Both the position numbers and the translations under genes were made by a program. The notes beneath the pieces are model-generated. The model was not told the DNA's origin and did not search any database. It saw only the letters and a list, made by a program, of their open reading frames with translations. Of a DNA stretch of 64,000 nucleotides, positions 9,364 through 18,377 are shown in pieces. Positions within the stretch are counted from its first letter, which is position 1, and every line of letters begins with the position of its first letter. The stretch spans positions 109,078 to 173,077 of the forward strand of contig NZ_JADILO010000005.1 in NCBI RefSeq assembly GCF_015278125.1, in the 5' to 3' direction. This DNA is from Vibrio fluminensis. GTDB taxonomy: Bacteria; Pseudomonadota; Gammaproteobacteria; Enterobacterales; Vibrionaceae.

Positions 9364-10542
9364 ATGAATCATCAAACATGGATTGTTGGAGCGAAGAGAA
9401 CGCCAATCGGCGCATTCCAAGGTCAGTTTGCTCATACTGATGTTACCGAGCTAGGCGCTAACGCCATCCGTGCTGCTCTGGTGCAAAGTCGAGTTCCAGC
9501 CGATGCTATCGATGAAGTTTATATGGGGTGCGTACTGCCAGCTGGAGTAGGACAAGCGCCGGCGCGTCAAGCGAGTTTGAAAGCTGAGATACCGCAAAGT
9601 GTGGGATGTACAACGTTAAACAAGGTCTGTGGTTCAGGGATGAAAACCGTCATGTTGGCGCATGATTTGATTCAAGCGGGCAGTGCTAATGCTGTCGTGG
9701 CTGGCGGTATGGAGAATATGTCGGCTTCTCCTTATTTATTACCAAATGCACGAGATGGCTTTCGTCTCGGGCATGATCAGGTTATCGATCATATGTTTTA
9801 CGATGGATTACAAGATGCTTATCAAGGGGAGTTGATGGGTGTCTTTGCTGAGCAAACAGCGCAGCGTTATCAATTTAGCCGTGAAAGTATGGATGCGTGG
9901 GCAACGCAGTCGTTACATCGAGCTAAGCAAGCGATCGAACAAGGCTTATTTAAAGCAGAAATTACACCCGTCACCATCAAACAAAAACGAACAAACGTGA
10001 CTTGTGAAGATGACCAGCAACCCCATCAGTTAGATGAGACAAAAATTCCTACCTTAAGACCCGCGTTTGCCAAAGACGGGTCGGTCACCGCGGCGAATTC
10101 CAGTTCCATTTCCGATGGTGCATCGGCAATGGTTTTGGTGAGCAGTGAATATGGGAAACAGCACAATCTGCAACCATTAGCTAGAGTTTTAGCCCACGCG
10201 ACTCATGCAAGAGTGCCAGAAGAATTCACGATTGCCCCTGTATTTGCGATTGAAAAGCTACTAGATAAGCTTAATTGGACTAAATCAGATGTGGATCTTT
10301 GGGAGATTAACGAGGCATTTGCCGTGGTTACTCAATACGCCGTGAAAACGCTTGAGCTTGACGATGCGAAAGTAAACATTCGCGGTGGTGCGTGTGCGTT
10401 GGGGCACCCTATTGGTGCAAGTGGCAACCGAATTTTGGTCAGCTTAATACATGCTCTCAAGCAGACCGGTGGTAAGCGAGGCATCGCTTCTTTATGTATT
10501 GGTGGCGGTGAAGCAACGGCAATTGCCATTGAGATCTGCTAA
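9364..10542 (+). CDS. Acetyl-CoA C-acetyltransferase (thiolase)
   Basis: The 392-residue thiolase has all three active-site blocks: NKVCGSGMK with nucleophile Cys89, GHPIGASG with the catalytic histidine, and CIGGGEATA with the second cysteine. It reversibly splits acetoacetyl-CoA into two acetyl-CoA, which fits disposal of the acetoacetate made by LiuE once activated to CoA. It leads the rightward operon behind the LiuR-like boxes. The exact chain-length preference cannot be read from sequence. Confidence 0.9.
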   Translation: MNHQTWIVGAKRTPIGAFQGQFAHTDVTELGANAIRAALVQSRVPADAIDEVYMGCVLPAGVGQAPARQASLKAEIPQSVGCTTLNKVCGSGMKTVMLAHDLIQAGSANAVVAGGMENMSASPYLLPNARDGFRLGHDQVIDHMFYDGLQDAYQGELMGVFAEQTAQRYQFSRESMDAWATQSLHRAKQAIEQGLFKAEITPVTIKQKRTNVTCEDDQQPHQLDETKIPTLRPAFAKDGSVTAANSSSISDGASAMVLVSSEYGKQHNLQPLARVLAHATHARVPEEFTIAPVFAIEKLLDKLNWTKSDVDLWEINEAFAVVTQYAVKTLELDDAKVNIRGGACALGHPIGASGNRILVSLIHALKQTGGKRGIASLCIGGGEATAIAIEIC

Positions 10543-10559
10543 TCGGCTTTTACTAAACA

Positions 10560-10647
10560 GGAAAACTGCACGTGTAAGCCACGATGTTTATGCCTTTGTG
10601 CAAAAGCCAATAGGTATAAGCCATAGTGTGCAAGCAGGTCAGTTTCC
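10560..10647. repeat. Imperfect long inverted repeat between thiolase and mmsA
   Basis: The 137-base gap before mmsA folds back on itself. GGAAAACTG (10560-10568) faces CAGTTTCC (10640-10647). Nearer the centre TTATGCC (10588-10594) faces GGTATAA (10613-10619) with one G-T pair. Pairing is imperfect throughout, so this could be a worn repeat or an RNA structure affecting expression of the downstream genes. No T run follows, so it is not a simple terminator. Confidence 0.4.
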
Positions 10648-10679
10648 AGTGATAACTTGAAAGATACAAGGACGTCAGC

Positions 10680-12173
10680 ATGACAGAAAAAGTGAAACAG
10701 TATATCGGCGGTGAGTTTGCAAACTCGCAAACAGAGCAGTGGGTTGATGTAACCAACCCTGCTAACAATGAAGTGATTGCTCAAGTGCCGTGTGCAACGG
10801 AAGCTGAGATGAATGCCGCGATTGCCAGTGCTGAGGAAGTATTTAGAACGTGGAAAGAAGTTGCAGCACCTGAGCGCGCACGCTTGATGCTGCGCTATCA
10901 GCATATCCTTAAGGAGAATCATGACAATATCGCGATTCTGTTATCCAGTGAAACGGGTAAAACATTACCTGACGCGAAAGGGGATGTGTGGCGCGGAATT
11001 GAAGTTGTTGAACAAGCGGCGAATATCTGCAGCTCTATGATGGGAGAAACGGTCGAAAATGTGGCAACGGGTATTGATGGTTACTCTTATGTGCAACCAC
11101 TTGGGGTTTGTGCTGGGATTACACCATTTAACTTTCCGGCCATGATACCGTTATGGATGTTCCCAATGGCGATTGCCTGCGGTAACACCTTTGTTTTGAA
11201 ACCTTCAGAGCAGGTGCCTTTAACCGCAATGTTGCTGGCTGAACTATTTGAAAAAGCGGGCGCGCCTAAAGGTGTGTTGCAAATTGTTCATGGCAAGAAA
11301 GAGCAAGTTGATCATATTCTTACTGACCCTCGAGTTCGTACGATTTCATTTGTTGGCTCGGTTGCTGTTGGTGAGTACATCTATAAAACCGGCACTGACA
11401 ATCTCAAGCGCGTTCAGTCATTTGCTGGGGCAAAAAATCATATGGTGATCATGCCTGATGCCAACAAGCAGCAAGTGATTAATAATTTGGTCGGAGCCTC
11501 TGTTGGCGCTGCGGGTCAACGTTGTATGGCGATCTCTGTGGCGGTGTTTGTTGGTGAAACGAAAGAGTGGATTCCAGATCTTAAGGAGGCGTTAGCGCAA
11601 GTGCAGCCGGGCGCGTGGGATGATGAACTCGCCGGCTACGGACCACTTATCAGTCCACAAGCGAAGCAACGAGTCGTTAATTTGATTAATGAGGGTAAAG
11701 CAGCCGGAGCCAACTGTGTGCTGGATGGTTCAAACTGCCAGGTCGCTGGACATCCTAATGGCAACTGGGTAGGCCCGACTCTGTTCACCAATGTGACCAC
11801 CGATATGTCTATTTACACGGAAGAGATTTTTGGTCCGGTACTACTGACGATGGAAGTGGAAGATCTTGATGAGGCAATCAGCCTGATTAATGCCAGCCCA
11901 TTTGGTAACGGTACATCAATCTTTACTGCCAATGGTGCAGCCGCGCGTAAGTATCAACATAATATCGAAGTGGGCAATGTTGGGATTAACGTTCCTATTC
12001 CAGTACCGCTACCATTCTTTTCATTTACTGGCTGGAAAGGCAGTTTCTACGGCGACCTCCATGCCTATGGTAAACAGGCGGTACGCTTCTTTACCGAAAC
12101 CAAAACTGTCACGGCACGCTGGTTTGATGATGACATCCCAAGCGGTCCAAACATGACGATTCAACTTAAATAG
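10680..12173 (+). CDS. mmsA: Methylmalonate-semialdehyde dehydrogenase (CoA-acylating)
   Basis: This 497-residue aldehyde dehydrogenase converts methylmalonate semialdehyde to propionyl-CoA, the end of valine breakdown. The catalytic cysteine is in [11 protein letters not shown] (Cys282). [14 protein letters not shown] and the NAD-binding FVGSVAVG are typical. The C-terminal half has [16 protein letters not shown] and [18 protein letters not shown], characteristic of the MmsA branch. The start is backed by AAGGA upstream. It sits among the other valine genes. Confidence 0.94.
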   Translation: MTEKVKQYIGGEFANSQTEQWVDVTNPANNEVIAQVPCATEAEMNAAIASAEEVFRTWKEVAAPERARLMLRYQHILKENHDNIAILLSSETGKTLPDAKGDVWRGIEVVEQAANICSSMMGETVENVATGIDGYSYVQPLGVCAGITPFNFPAMIPLWMFPMAIACGNTFVLKPSEQVPLTAMLLAELFEKAGAPKGVLQIVHGKKEQVDHILTDPRVRTISFVGSVAVGEYIYKTGTDNLKRVQSFAGAKNHMVIMPDANKQQVINNLVGASVGAAGQRCMAISVAVFVGETKEWIPDLKEALAQVQPGAWDDELAGYGPLISPQAKQRVVNLINEGKAAGANCVLDGSNCQVAGHPNGNWVGPTLFTNVTTDMSIYTEEIFGPVLLTMEVEDLDEAISLINASPFGNGTSIFTANGAAARKYQHNIEVGNVGINVPIPVPLPFFSFTGWKGSFYGDLHAYGKQAVRFFTETKTVTARWFDDDIPSGPNMTIQLK

Positions 12174-12182
12174 TGTTCTTAA

Positions 12183-12218
12183 GGTAAGTCAGGCGAGCAG
12201 AGAAATGTCTGGCTTACC
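12183..12218 (+). other. Intercistronic hairpin downstream of mmsA
   Basis: GGTAAGTCAG (12183-12192) pairs with CTGGCTTACC (12209-12218), with one T-G wobble, around a 16-base loop. No T run follows, so I see it as a stem that may stabilise or separate the mmsA transcript from the acyl-CoA dehydrogenase gene 33 bases on. It may also work as a weak terminator. Confidence 0.5.
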
Positions 12219-12251
12219 ATGCAATAGCGACAACTAAGTCGAGGTTTCAAG

Positions 12252-13406
12252 ATGGATTTTGAGTTAAACGAAGACCAGGTGGCATTTGCCGAAGCGGCGA
12301 AGCAGTTCGCAGAGCAAATGCTGGCGCCAAACGCAGCTGAGTGGGATGAGACCGCCTATTTTCCTAAAGAAATTCTGCGCCAAGCTGGAGAGTTAGGTTT
12401 TCTTAGTATTTATACCGCGGAAGAACACGGTGGTTTAGGCCTTTCTCGATTAGACGCTGCGATTATTTTTGAGCAACTTGCGATGGGGTGCACCGCGACG
12501 ACGGCCTTTATGACCATACACAACATGGCGACTTGGATGATTACCTCATTTGCTAAGCCGGACGTTGCCGCGAAGTTTAGCGAGCAGCTTGTGACGGGCG
12601 AGCAGTTGGCATCGTATTGCCTAACTGAGCCAAACGCAGGTTCTGATGCCGCTTCATTAACCACGAGTGCCGTTCGAGAGGGTGATGAGTTTGTTTTAAA
12701 CGGCTCGAAAGTGTTCATCTCTGGTGCAGGGGATACCGACGTGCTGGTAGTGATGGCGCGCTCATGTGGGGAAGGAGCGGGTGGCATTTCTGCGTTTATT
12801 GTTCCGGCCAATAGTGCTGGGGTTAGCTACGGTAAGAAAGAAGCTAAGATGGGTTGGAATTGCCAACCAACGCGCATGATCACGTTTGAAAATGTCCGTA
12901 TTCCAGCGGATTACTTGTTAGGTGAAGAAGGTGAAGGCTTTAAATTTGCCATGCAAGGGTTAGATGGTGGGCGGATCAATATCGCGACCTGCTCGGTAGG
13001 TACAGCGCAGCAAGCGCTGAATGAAGCCAAACAATATATGAATGAACGCAAGCAATTTGGTCGAACTCTGGCTCAATTCCAAGCACTGCAATTTAAATTG
13101 GCGGATATGGCCACCGATTTGGTTGCGGCGCGTCAAATGGTGCGTTTGGCTGCGGCTAAACTGGATGCTGGGCATGCAGAAAAAGCGGCGTATTGTGCCA
13201 TGGCGAAGCGTTTTGCCACTGATGTGGGTTTTCAGGTTTGTGACCAAGCATTGCAGATTCACGGCGGTTACGGCTACATCAAAGAGTATCCGGTTGAGAG
13301 GCATTTTCGAGATGTTCGCGTTCATCAGATCCTCGAAGGCACCAATGAAATCATGCGCTTAATAATAGCAAGGCGCCTGCTCGCAGAAGGGGTTGAGTTG
13401 CTATAA
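12252..13406 (+). CDS. Acyl-CoA dehydrogenase, probably isobutyryl-CoA dehydrogenase
   Basis: The 384-residue FAD enzyme has CLTEPNAGSDAASL, FISGAGDTDVLV and the C-terminal QILEGTNEIMRLIIARRLL, which holds the usual catalytic glutamate. The GTNEIMR form with IHGGYGYIKEYPVERHFRD is the short-chain type. Its place just before the hydratase, hydrolase and mmsB genes suggests oxidation of isobutyryl-CoA to methacrylyl-CoA in the valine path. The substrate is inferred from context. Confidence 0.88.
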   Translation: MDFELNEDQVAFAEAAKQFAEQMLAPNAAEWDETAYFPKEILRQAGELGFLSIYTAEEHGGLGLSRLDAAIIFEQLAMGCTATTAFMTIHNMATWMITSFAKPDVAAKFSEQLVTGEQLASYCLTEPNAGSDAASLTTSAVREGDEFVLNGSKVFISGAGDTDVLVVMARSCGEGAGGISAFIVPANSAGVSYGKKEAKMGWNCQPTRMITFENVRIPADYLLGEEGEGFKFAMQGLDGGRINIATCSVGTAQQALNEAKQYMNERKQFGRTLAQFQALQFKLADMATDLVAARQMVRLAAAKLDAGHAEKAAYCAMAKRFATDVGFQVCDQALQIHGGYGYIKEYPVERHFRDVRVHQILEGTNEIMRLIIARRLLAEGVELL

Positions 13407-13426
13407 ATCATCATAAGGATCCGATC

Positions 13427-14203
13427 ATGACAGAACAGTTAAAGCTAGAAAGAGTCAACCATATTGCCAAGGTGACGATTTGTAATCCGCCGGCTAATAC
13501 GTGGACATTGGACTCTCTTAAACAGTTAAAACAATTGGCCGTTGAGCTTAGCCTCGATCGGTCTATCTATGCGCTAGTGATCACCGGTGAAGGGGAGAAG
13601 TTTTTTTCTGCGGGCGCAGATTTAAACACCTTTGCTTCGGGAGACAAAGGCGAGGCATTAGATATGGCGTATGCATTTGGTGAAGCATTTGAAGCGCTGT
13701 CGGCGTTTGATGGTGTGACGATAGCCGCCATTAATGGTTATGCAATGGGCGGCGGTTTAGAAGTGGCCTTGGCGTGTGATATCCGCATCGCTGAGCAACA
13801 AGCGCAGATGGCCTTGCCGGAAGCATCCGTTGGTTTGCTGCCATGCGCAGGGGGGACACAAAATCTGACTGCGCTCGTCGGTGAAGGCTGGGCAAAACGT
13901 ATGATTTTATGTGGTGAGCGAGTCAGTGCTGAAAGAGCGGAACGGATTGGTTTAGTTGAAGAAGTGGTGGAATCTGGAGAGGCGTTAAATAAAGCGATGA
14001 CTTTAGCTGAGCGTGTTGCGGGGCAATCGCCAAGCTCTGTCTCTGCGAGCAAAACCCTGATTCAAAATCGCCGCACAGCAACTCACGCCGCAGGATTAGT
14101 GTTAGAGCGAGAGCTCTTTATGCAGCTGTTTAATACCAATGATCAGCGAGAGGGCGTCAACGCATTCTTGCAAAAACGCTCAGCAAATTGGACAAACAGT
14201 TAA
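13427..14203 (+). CDS. Enoyl-CoA hydratase (crotonase family)
   Basis: This 258-residue crotonase probably adds water to methacrylyl-CoA. Its oxyanion-hole segments are FFSAGADLNTF and AMGGGLEVALACDIRIA, and the catalytic-glutamate stretch is PEASVGLLPCAGGTQ. It ends in NAFLQKRSANW. TAAGGATCC lies before the ATG. It is 20 bases after the dehydrogenase gene and 10 before the hydrolase gene, in one operon. Confidence 0.9.
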   Translation: MTEQLKLERVNHIAKVTICNPPANTWTLDSLKQLKQLAVELSLDRSIYALVITGEGEKFFSAGADLNTFASGDKGEALDMAYAFGEAFEALSAFDGVTIAAINGYAMGGGLEVALACDIRIAEQQAQMALPEASVGLLPCAGGTQNLTALVGEGWAKRMILCGERVSAERAERIGLVEEVVESGEALNKAMTLAERVAGQSPSSVSASKTLIQNRRTATHAAGLVLERELFMQLFNTNDQREGVNAFLQKRSANWTNS

Positions 14204-14213
14204 AGGAGATACT

Positions 14214-15359
14214 ATGACAGGTAAGGTCAACTTCTCTCATCAAACTTGTAGTGATGGTTCGATCATTGCGATCGCGGAGCTGGATAATCCCACTTCGCTG
14301 AATGCGCTCAATCATCATATGATAGAGCAGCTTTATCATCAATTGTTGTTATGGCAAGAGGACGACAATGTCGTGGCAGTAATGTTACACGGTCACGGTG
14401 AGAGGGCGTTTTGCGCTGGCGGTGATGTTCAGGCGATGTATCGGGTACTGGAAAATAAAGAAAATGATTTTGAGAGTGCATTTCAGACCACTGCTGATTT
14501 TTTTCGCCTAGAGTATCGTTGTGACTTTTTAATTCATACTTACCGTAAACCGATCATCGCATGGGGACATGGCTACCTAATGGGTGGTGGCGTTGGATTA
14601 TTTATGGGGGCAAGCCATCGAGTCGTTGATGCAAATATCCGATTCGCCATGCCTGAGGTTAAGATTGGCTTGTATCCTGATGTTGGCGGAACCTATTTCC
14701 TTAGCCAAATTCCGCAGCATTACGCTCTATTTATTGCGCTTACTGCCTGCCAAGTGAATGCCACTGACATGCAAGGCTTAGGTCTGAGTGAATGGGTGGT
14801 TAATGCGAGTAATAAACAGGGTGTTCTTGATCAACTTGCGCAAATTGAGTGGCAGAATAACCAAGATGTGGATGTTGCTATCAACCAAGTCTTAAACGCT
14901 CATCATCAAAGCCCTAATGAACAAGGGTTGTTATTAGCTCACGCTGATTTAATTGAAACGACCTGCCAAGGATCGTTACCGCAAATTGTTGAGTCTATTG
15001 CGCAGTTAGACAGTGATGATAAATGGTTATTAAACGCTAAGAAAACCACCGCTTATGCCAGTCCATTGTCGCTCCATTTATGCTACCAGCAGTTAACGCA
15101 ATATCACCAACTTACCCTCAAAGAATGTTTTGAAATGGAGTTCGGTCTTACTCTTCGTTGCGGGTTAGAAGGGGACTTCCGTGAAGGCGTTAGAGCACTA
15201 TTGATCGATAAAACTCATCAACCGCAATGGATGCATAGCGATGTTTATCAAGTAACCACTCAAGAGCTGACACGTTTCTTCTCGCCTTTAGATTCGAGCG
15301 AATATCCTCTGGCAGAGGATTCATTGGTCGTCGCGAAAAGTGCTAGCGCAATTTTATAA
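14214..15359 (+). CDS. 3-hydroxyisobutyryl-CoA hydrolase
   Basis: This crotonase-fold hydrolase releases 3-hydroxyisobutyrate from its CoA ester in valine breakdown. The ATG at 14214 is favoured because AAGGAGA precedes it; a longer frame runs back into the hydratase gene. The 381-residue length, the motif RAFCAGGDVQAMY, HGYLMGGGVGLFMGASHR, PEVKIGLYPDVGGTYFL and the C-terminal DFREGVRALLIDK all mark the HIBCH branch rather than plain hydratases. Confidence 0.93.
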   Translation: MTGKVNFSHQTCSDGSIIAIAELDNPTSLNALNHHMIEQLYHQLLLWQEDDNVVAVMLHGHGERAFCAGGDVQAMYRVLENKENDFESAFQTTADFFRLEYRCDFLIHTYRKPIIAWGHGYLMGGGVGLFMGASHRVVDANIRFAMPEVKIGLYPDVGGTYFLSQIPQHYALFIALTACQVNATDMQGLGLSEWVVNASNKQGVLDQLAQIEWQNNQDVDVAINQVLNAHHQSPNEQGLLLAHADLIETTCQGSLPQIVESIAQLDSDDKWLLNAKKTTAYASPLSLHLCYQQLTQYHQLTLKECFEMEFGLTLRCGLEGDFREGVRALLIDKTHQPQWMHSDVYQVTTQELTRFFSPLDSSEYPLAEDSLVVAKSASAIL

Positions 15360-15368
15360 GGAAATAAC

Positions 15369-16265
15369 ATGAGCAAGATTACATTTATCGGCTTAGGAAA
15401 CATGGGCGCACCGATGGCCAAAAACCTGTTAAGCGCGGGTTTGAGCGTCGAAGTTTTTGATTTAAACCCCAATGCGGTTGCGGAACTGACGGCATTAGGT
15501 GCCACCAGCGCAGATTCTTTAACTCAAGCAGTATCGGGTGCCAGTGTTGTTGTTACCATGTTACCAGCAGGTACACATGTGCAAAGTGTCTACCTCGCTG
15601 AAGATGGGGTACTAAACAGCGTAAATCCGGGAACACTATTAATTGATTCATCCACGATTGATCCCGAGACTGCGCGTCAAGTCGCCGCTCAAGCCAACGC
15701 AAAAGGGTTATCTTTTGTTGATGCGCCCGTATCAGGTGGCGTTACTGGAGCAGCAGCGGGAACGCTAACCTTTATCGTTGGTGGGAGCGAGGAGAGTTTT
15801 GCCGAAGCTAAAAACATCTTGCAACACATGGGTAAGAATATCTTCCATGCGGGAGAAGCTGGTGCAGGCCAAGTGGCTAAAATCTGCAATAACATGATGT
15901 TAGGTATCTTAATGAGCGGTACGTGTGAAGCGCTCAACTTGGGTATCGATAATGGTTTAGATCCGAAAGTCTTATCTGACATTATGTTGCAAAGCTCAGG
16001 TCGTAACTGGGCGTTGGAGCTCTACAACCCTTGTCCGGGAGTGATGGAAAATGCTCCGGCGAGCAAAGGCTATCAAGGCGGCTTTATGAGTCAGCTGATG
16101 GCAAAAGATCTCGGCTTGGCGATGGAAGCCGCAGTGGCAAGTCAATCTTCTACCCCAATGGGCAGCGTGGCGCGCAATTTATTTAATCTCCACACCGCAC
16201 ATGGTAATGGACAAAAGGATTTCTCGAGTCTGTTTGAGTTTTATCAGAAGCAATCAAACCGCTAA
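15369..16265 (+). CDS. mmsB: 3-hydroxyisobutyrate dehydrogenase
   Basis: The enzyme oxidises 3-hydroxyisobutyrate to methylmalonate semialdehyde, the substrate of MmsA. The 298-residue protein begins with the NAD-binding FIGLGNMGAPMAKNLL. It has the substrate loop DAPVSGGVTGAAAGTLTF and the catalytic lysine in GQVAKICNNMMLG. TAAGGAAATAAC before the ATG supports the start. Nine bases separate it from the hydrolase. Confidence 0.95.
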   Translation: MSKITFIGLGNMGAPMAKNLLSAGLSVEVFDLNPNAVAELTALGATSADSLTQAVSGASVVVTMLPAGTHVQSVYLAEDGVLNSVNPGTLLIDSSTIDPETARQVAAQANAKGLSFVDAPVSGGVTGAAAGTLTFIVGGSEESFAEAKNILQHMGKNIFHAGEAGAGQVAKICNNMMLGILMSGTCEALNLGIDNGLDPKVLSDIMLQSSGRNWALELYNPCPGVMENAPASKGYQGGFMSQLMAKDLGLAMEAAVASQSSTPMGSVARNLFNLHTAHGNGQKDFSSLFEFYQKQSNR

Positions 16266-16274
16266 GGGGCGCTT

Positions 16275-17033
16275 ATGGAGTTAGATAATAAAGTTATCGC
16301 AATTACAGGTGCCGGGCAGGGGTTAGGAAGAGAGATCGCGATTTCCTTAGCGAGGAGTGGCGTCAATCTTGCGCTCATCGATTTAAATCAGGAACCGTTG
16401 GCTGAAACAAAACAAGAATGTCAGCAGCATGATGTGAAAGTGCATTGTTACCAAGCAAATGTAACAGATGAAGACCAAGTAGTCGGCGTGTTTACTCAAA
16501 TCGAGACGGATTTTAATCAGCTCAATGGTGTGATCAACAACGCGGGTATTATGCGTGATGGTATGTTTGTGCGGTTAAAAGAGGGTGAGCTGAAGTCTAT
16601 GTCCCTTGAGCAGTTTCAATCGGTCATGGACGTGAACGTGACGGGTACATTTCTTTGCGGTCGTGAAGCGGTCAAAGTGATGCTCAACACGGATAGTAAA
16701 GGTGTTGTGATCAATATATCCAGTGTTGCGCGAGCAGGTAATATGGGACAAACCAATTATTCTGCGTCTAAAGCCGCGGTGGCCACTATGGCAACTGTAT
16801 GGGCAAAAGAGCTAGGGTGCTATGGTATTCGTTCGGTAGCGATAGCGCCTGGCGTTATTAAGACAGCGATGACCGACCAAATCAAACCGCAAGCGATGGA
16901 GCGCTTGGTCTCGATGATTCCCGTTGGGCGTTTGGGGCAAGCTCAAGAGATTGCCTCAACCATTCAATTCGTGCTGGAAAATGAATTTGTTACAGGTCGA
17001 GTAATAGAACTCGATGGCGGTATGCGAATGTGA
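16275..17033 (+). CDS. Short-chain dehydrogenase/reductase (FabG-like)
   Basis: This 252-residue SDR has the cofactor motif TGAGQGLG, the NNAG structural motif, and the catalytic Ser-Tyr-Lys set within NISSVARAGNMGQTNYSASK. It is the last gene of the catabolic operon, 9 bases after mmsB, and is followed by a good terminator. A role as a 3-hydroxyacyl-CoA dehydrogenase for branched intermediates would fit the context, but the sequence alone does not show the substrate. Confidence 0.85.
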   Translation: MELDNKVIAITGAGQGLGREIAISLARSGVNLALIDLNQEPLAETKQECQQHDVKVHCYQANVTDEDQVVGVFTQIETDFNQLNGVINNAGIMRDGMFVRLKEGELKSMSLEQFQSVMDVNVTGTFLCGREAVKVMLNTDSKGVVINISSVARAGNMGQTNYSASKAAVATMATVWAKELGCYGIRSVAIAPGVIKTAMTDQIKPQAMERLVSMIPVGRLGQAQEIASTIQFVLENEFVTGRVIELDGGMRM

Positions 17034-17071
17034 TGGTCTGCGCGCTAAACTTAGTTGATGAATTTCGGATA

Positions 17072-17094
17072 AAGCTACCAATGGTAGCTTTTTT
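17072..17094 (+). terminator. Rho-independent terminator of the valine operon
   Basis: AAGCTACC (17072-17079), a three-base loop, then GGTAGCTT (17083-17090) and a run of T. A perfect 8-bp stem followed by T residues, 38 bases after the SDR stop. Confidence 0.9.
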
Positions 17095-17549
17095 GTTGAA
17101 TCGCGTTTTATTTGCACGTCACTGGCGATGCAGCGCTCGCACTATCGCCTTATTTGACGTTAATTTGAGTAAGAATAAACCTTTTTACTAGGATCTTTTC
17201 ACTGTAATAGCGTTTGAGTTAACTCAGACAAAAAGTCCAGATTAAGCGACAAGATGCAACATATTGCATTCGTTTTATACTGATAACTCAATATTTTCCT
17301 CTGCTTGACGGAAAGGAAATGCGAAAAGTCTTAGGTATTTTATTGAGATAATTATCACTTTTACAAGTACACCTAGTAAATGCAAGGTTGTCATTATGTG
17401 ATGTTATTGTTATTTTTTAAAGGGGATTAAGTTTGATTTATAGTAATAAAGTATGAGTTTAATGATTTTATTGTCATTAATAAGGCGCATATTCTTACTG
17501 CAACAAAATGATAGGTGGGGCATGTAGGCCACTTATAAAGGTTGGGAAG
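17095..17549. other. AT-rich intergenic region upstream of the sensor/T6SS genes
   Basis: No gene was found in these 455 bases. I see TTGACGTTAA at 17154-17163, which resembles half a LiuR box. ATGCAA and TTGCAT form a dyad (17254-17269) just before a TATACT (17276-17281). A perfect GATAATTATC palindrome lies at 17347-17356. The region most likely holds the promoter for the genes that follow. I found no clear sigma-54 site. Confidence 0.4.
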
Positions 17550-18377
17550 ATGAGAGCATTTTTTGAAGTTCATTTGCGATTAGTTATTACCGTCTGGGTG
17601 ATACTGGTCTCTGTGCTTGGGCTTTTGTATCTCATGAACTACATGAAGTTTGACAGCTTAATGTCAGGCGTCGTTTCTTCCAAACTCGACGTAATTTCCT
17701 CTTCTTTGGATACTTCAATTCAGCGGGTTGAGCGCTTAGGTATCCCATATCATTCCGCTGAAAATCTTAAAGAGCAGTTTATACAAGCTAGACAGCGTGA
17801 GGAGAATGTGAGCTCCATTACTTTAATTGATGCTAAGGGCAATGCTTTGCTCCAAGTATCTAAAAATGAGCAACAGTTGCTAGCAATACCAGAGGACGTC
17901 ATTCGCCGGGCATTAAGTTCTAACGAACCTCGTTGGTTATACAGCGATGACAACCAACTATTTTCTGGACTTCAGACATTTGGCGATTACGGTCGAATTT
18001 CCGGCAGTTTAATTATTCAATATGACAAGACGGCGCTATATGGCGTTTATGCAACAGTCCGACTACATCTACTTGAAGCAACAGTGGTTATTTTCTTGCT
18101 CACCGCGTTAATCGTTTTTCTGGTTGTGCGTATTGGCTTTAGTGATGTTGCAAATGTGATGACGCTGATTCAGCGTTACTCATCGGGAGATAAACATTTA
18201 GACTCACGAGTTGCGGTTGGTTCAATGAGCCAAAGTTTTGCTGAGCAGATTCGACAAAGTGAAGAGATGAAAGCTCAAGTTAATGAGGAGCTGGAGAGAC
18301 TACAGGCACTGTCGAGACAAATGGATCGAAGTGACGACATAGCTAAACAGGACAATAAGACGGAGGTGATGAAGTGA
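17550..18377 (+). CDS. Membrane sensor-like protein without output domain
   Basis: I chose the ATG at 17550 (275 residues) because the frame 14 codons longer adds a non-hydrophobic start. Membrane segments at about 9-30 and 175-195 enclose a periplasmic domain of about 145 residues (with SITLIDAKGNALLQVSK, as in Cache/PAS-type sensors). A HAMP-like stretch and a charged helix follow to the C terminus. There is no kinase, cyclase or methyl-accepting domain. It overlaps the next gene by four bases (GTGA) and probably works with that protein. No exact family recognised. Confidence 0.7.
   Translation: MRAFFEVHLRLVITVWVILVSVLGLLYLMNYMKFDSLMSGVVSSKLDVISSSLDTSIQRVERLGIPYHSAENLKEQFIQARQREENVSSITLIDAKGNALLQVSKNEQQLLAIPEDVIRRALSSNEPRWLYSDDNQLFSGLQTFGDYGRISGSLIIQYDKTALYGVYATVRLHLLEATVVIFLLTALIVFLVVRIGFSDVANVMTLIQRYSSGDKHLDSRVAVGSMSQSFAEQIRQSEEMKAQVNEELERLQALSRQMDRSDDIAKQDNKTEVMK

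Noticed and set aside
17347..17356. GATAATTATC as a Fur box before the T6SS run
   Set aside because: Only the inner 10 bases match and the flanks do not extend the 7-1-7 pattern; kept as a plain palindrome.
17034..17549. Sigma-54 promoter for the T6SS genes
   Set aside because: No GG-N10-GC pair in TGGC-N-TTGC context was found, and no sigma-54 activator gene lies in the cluster.
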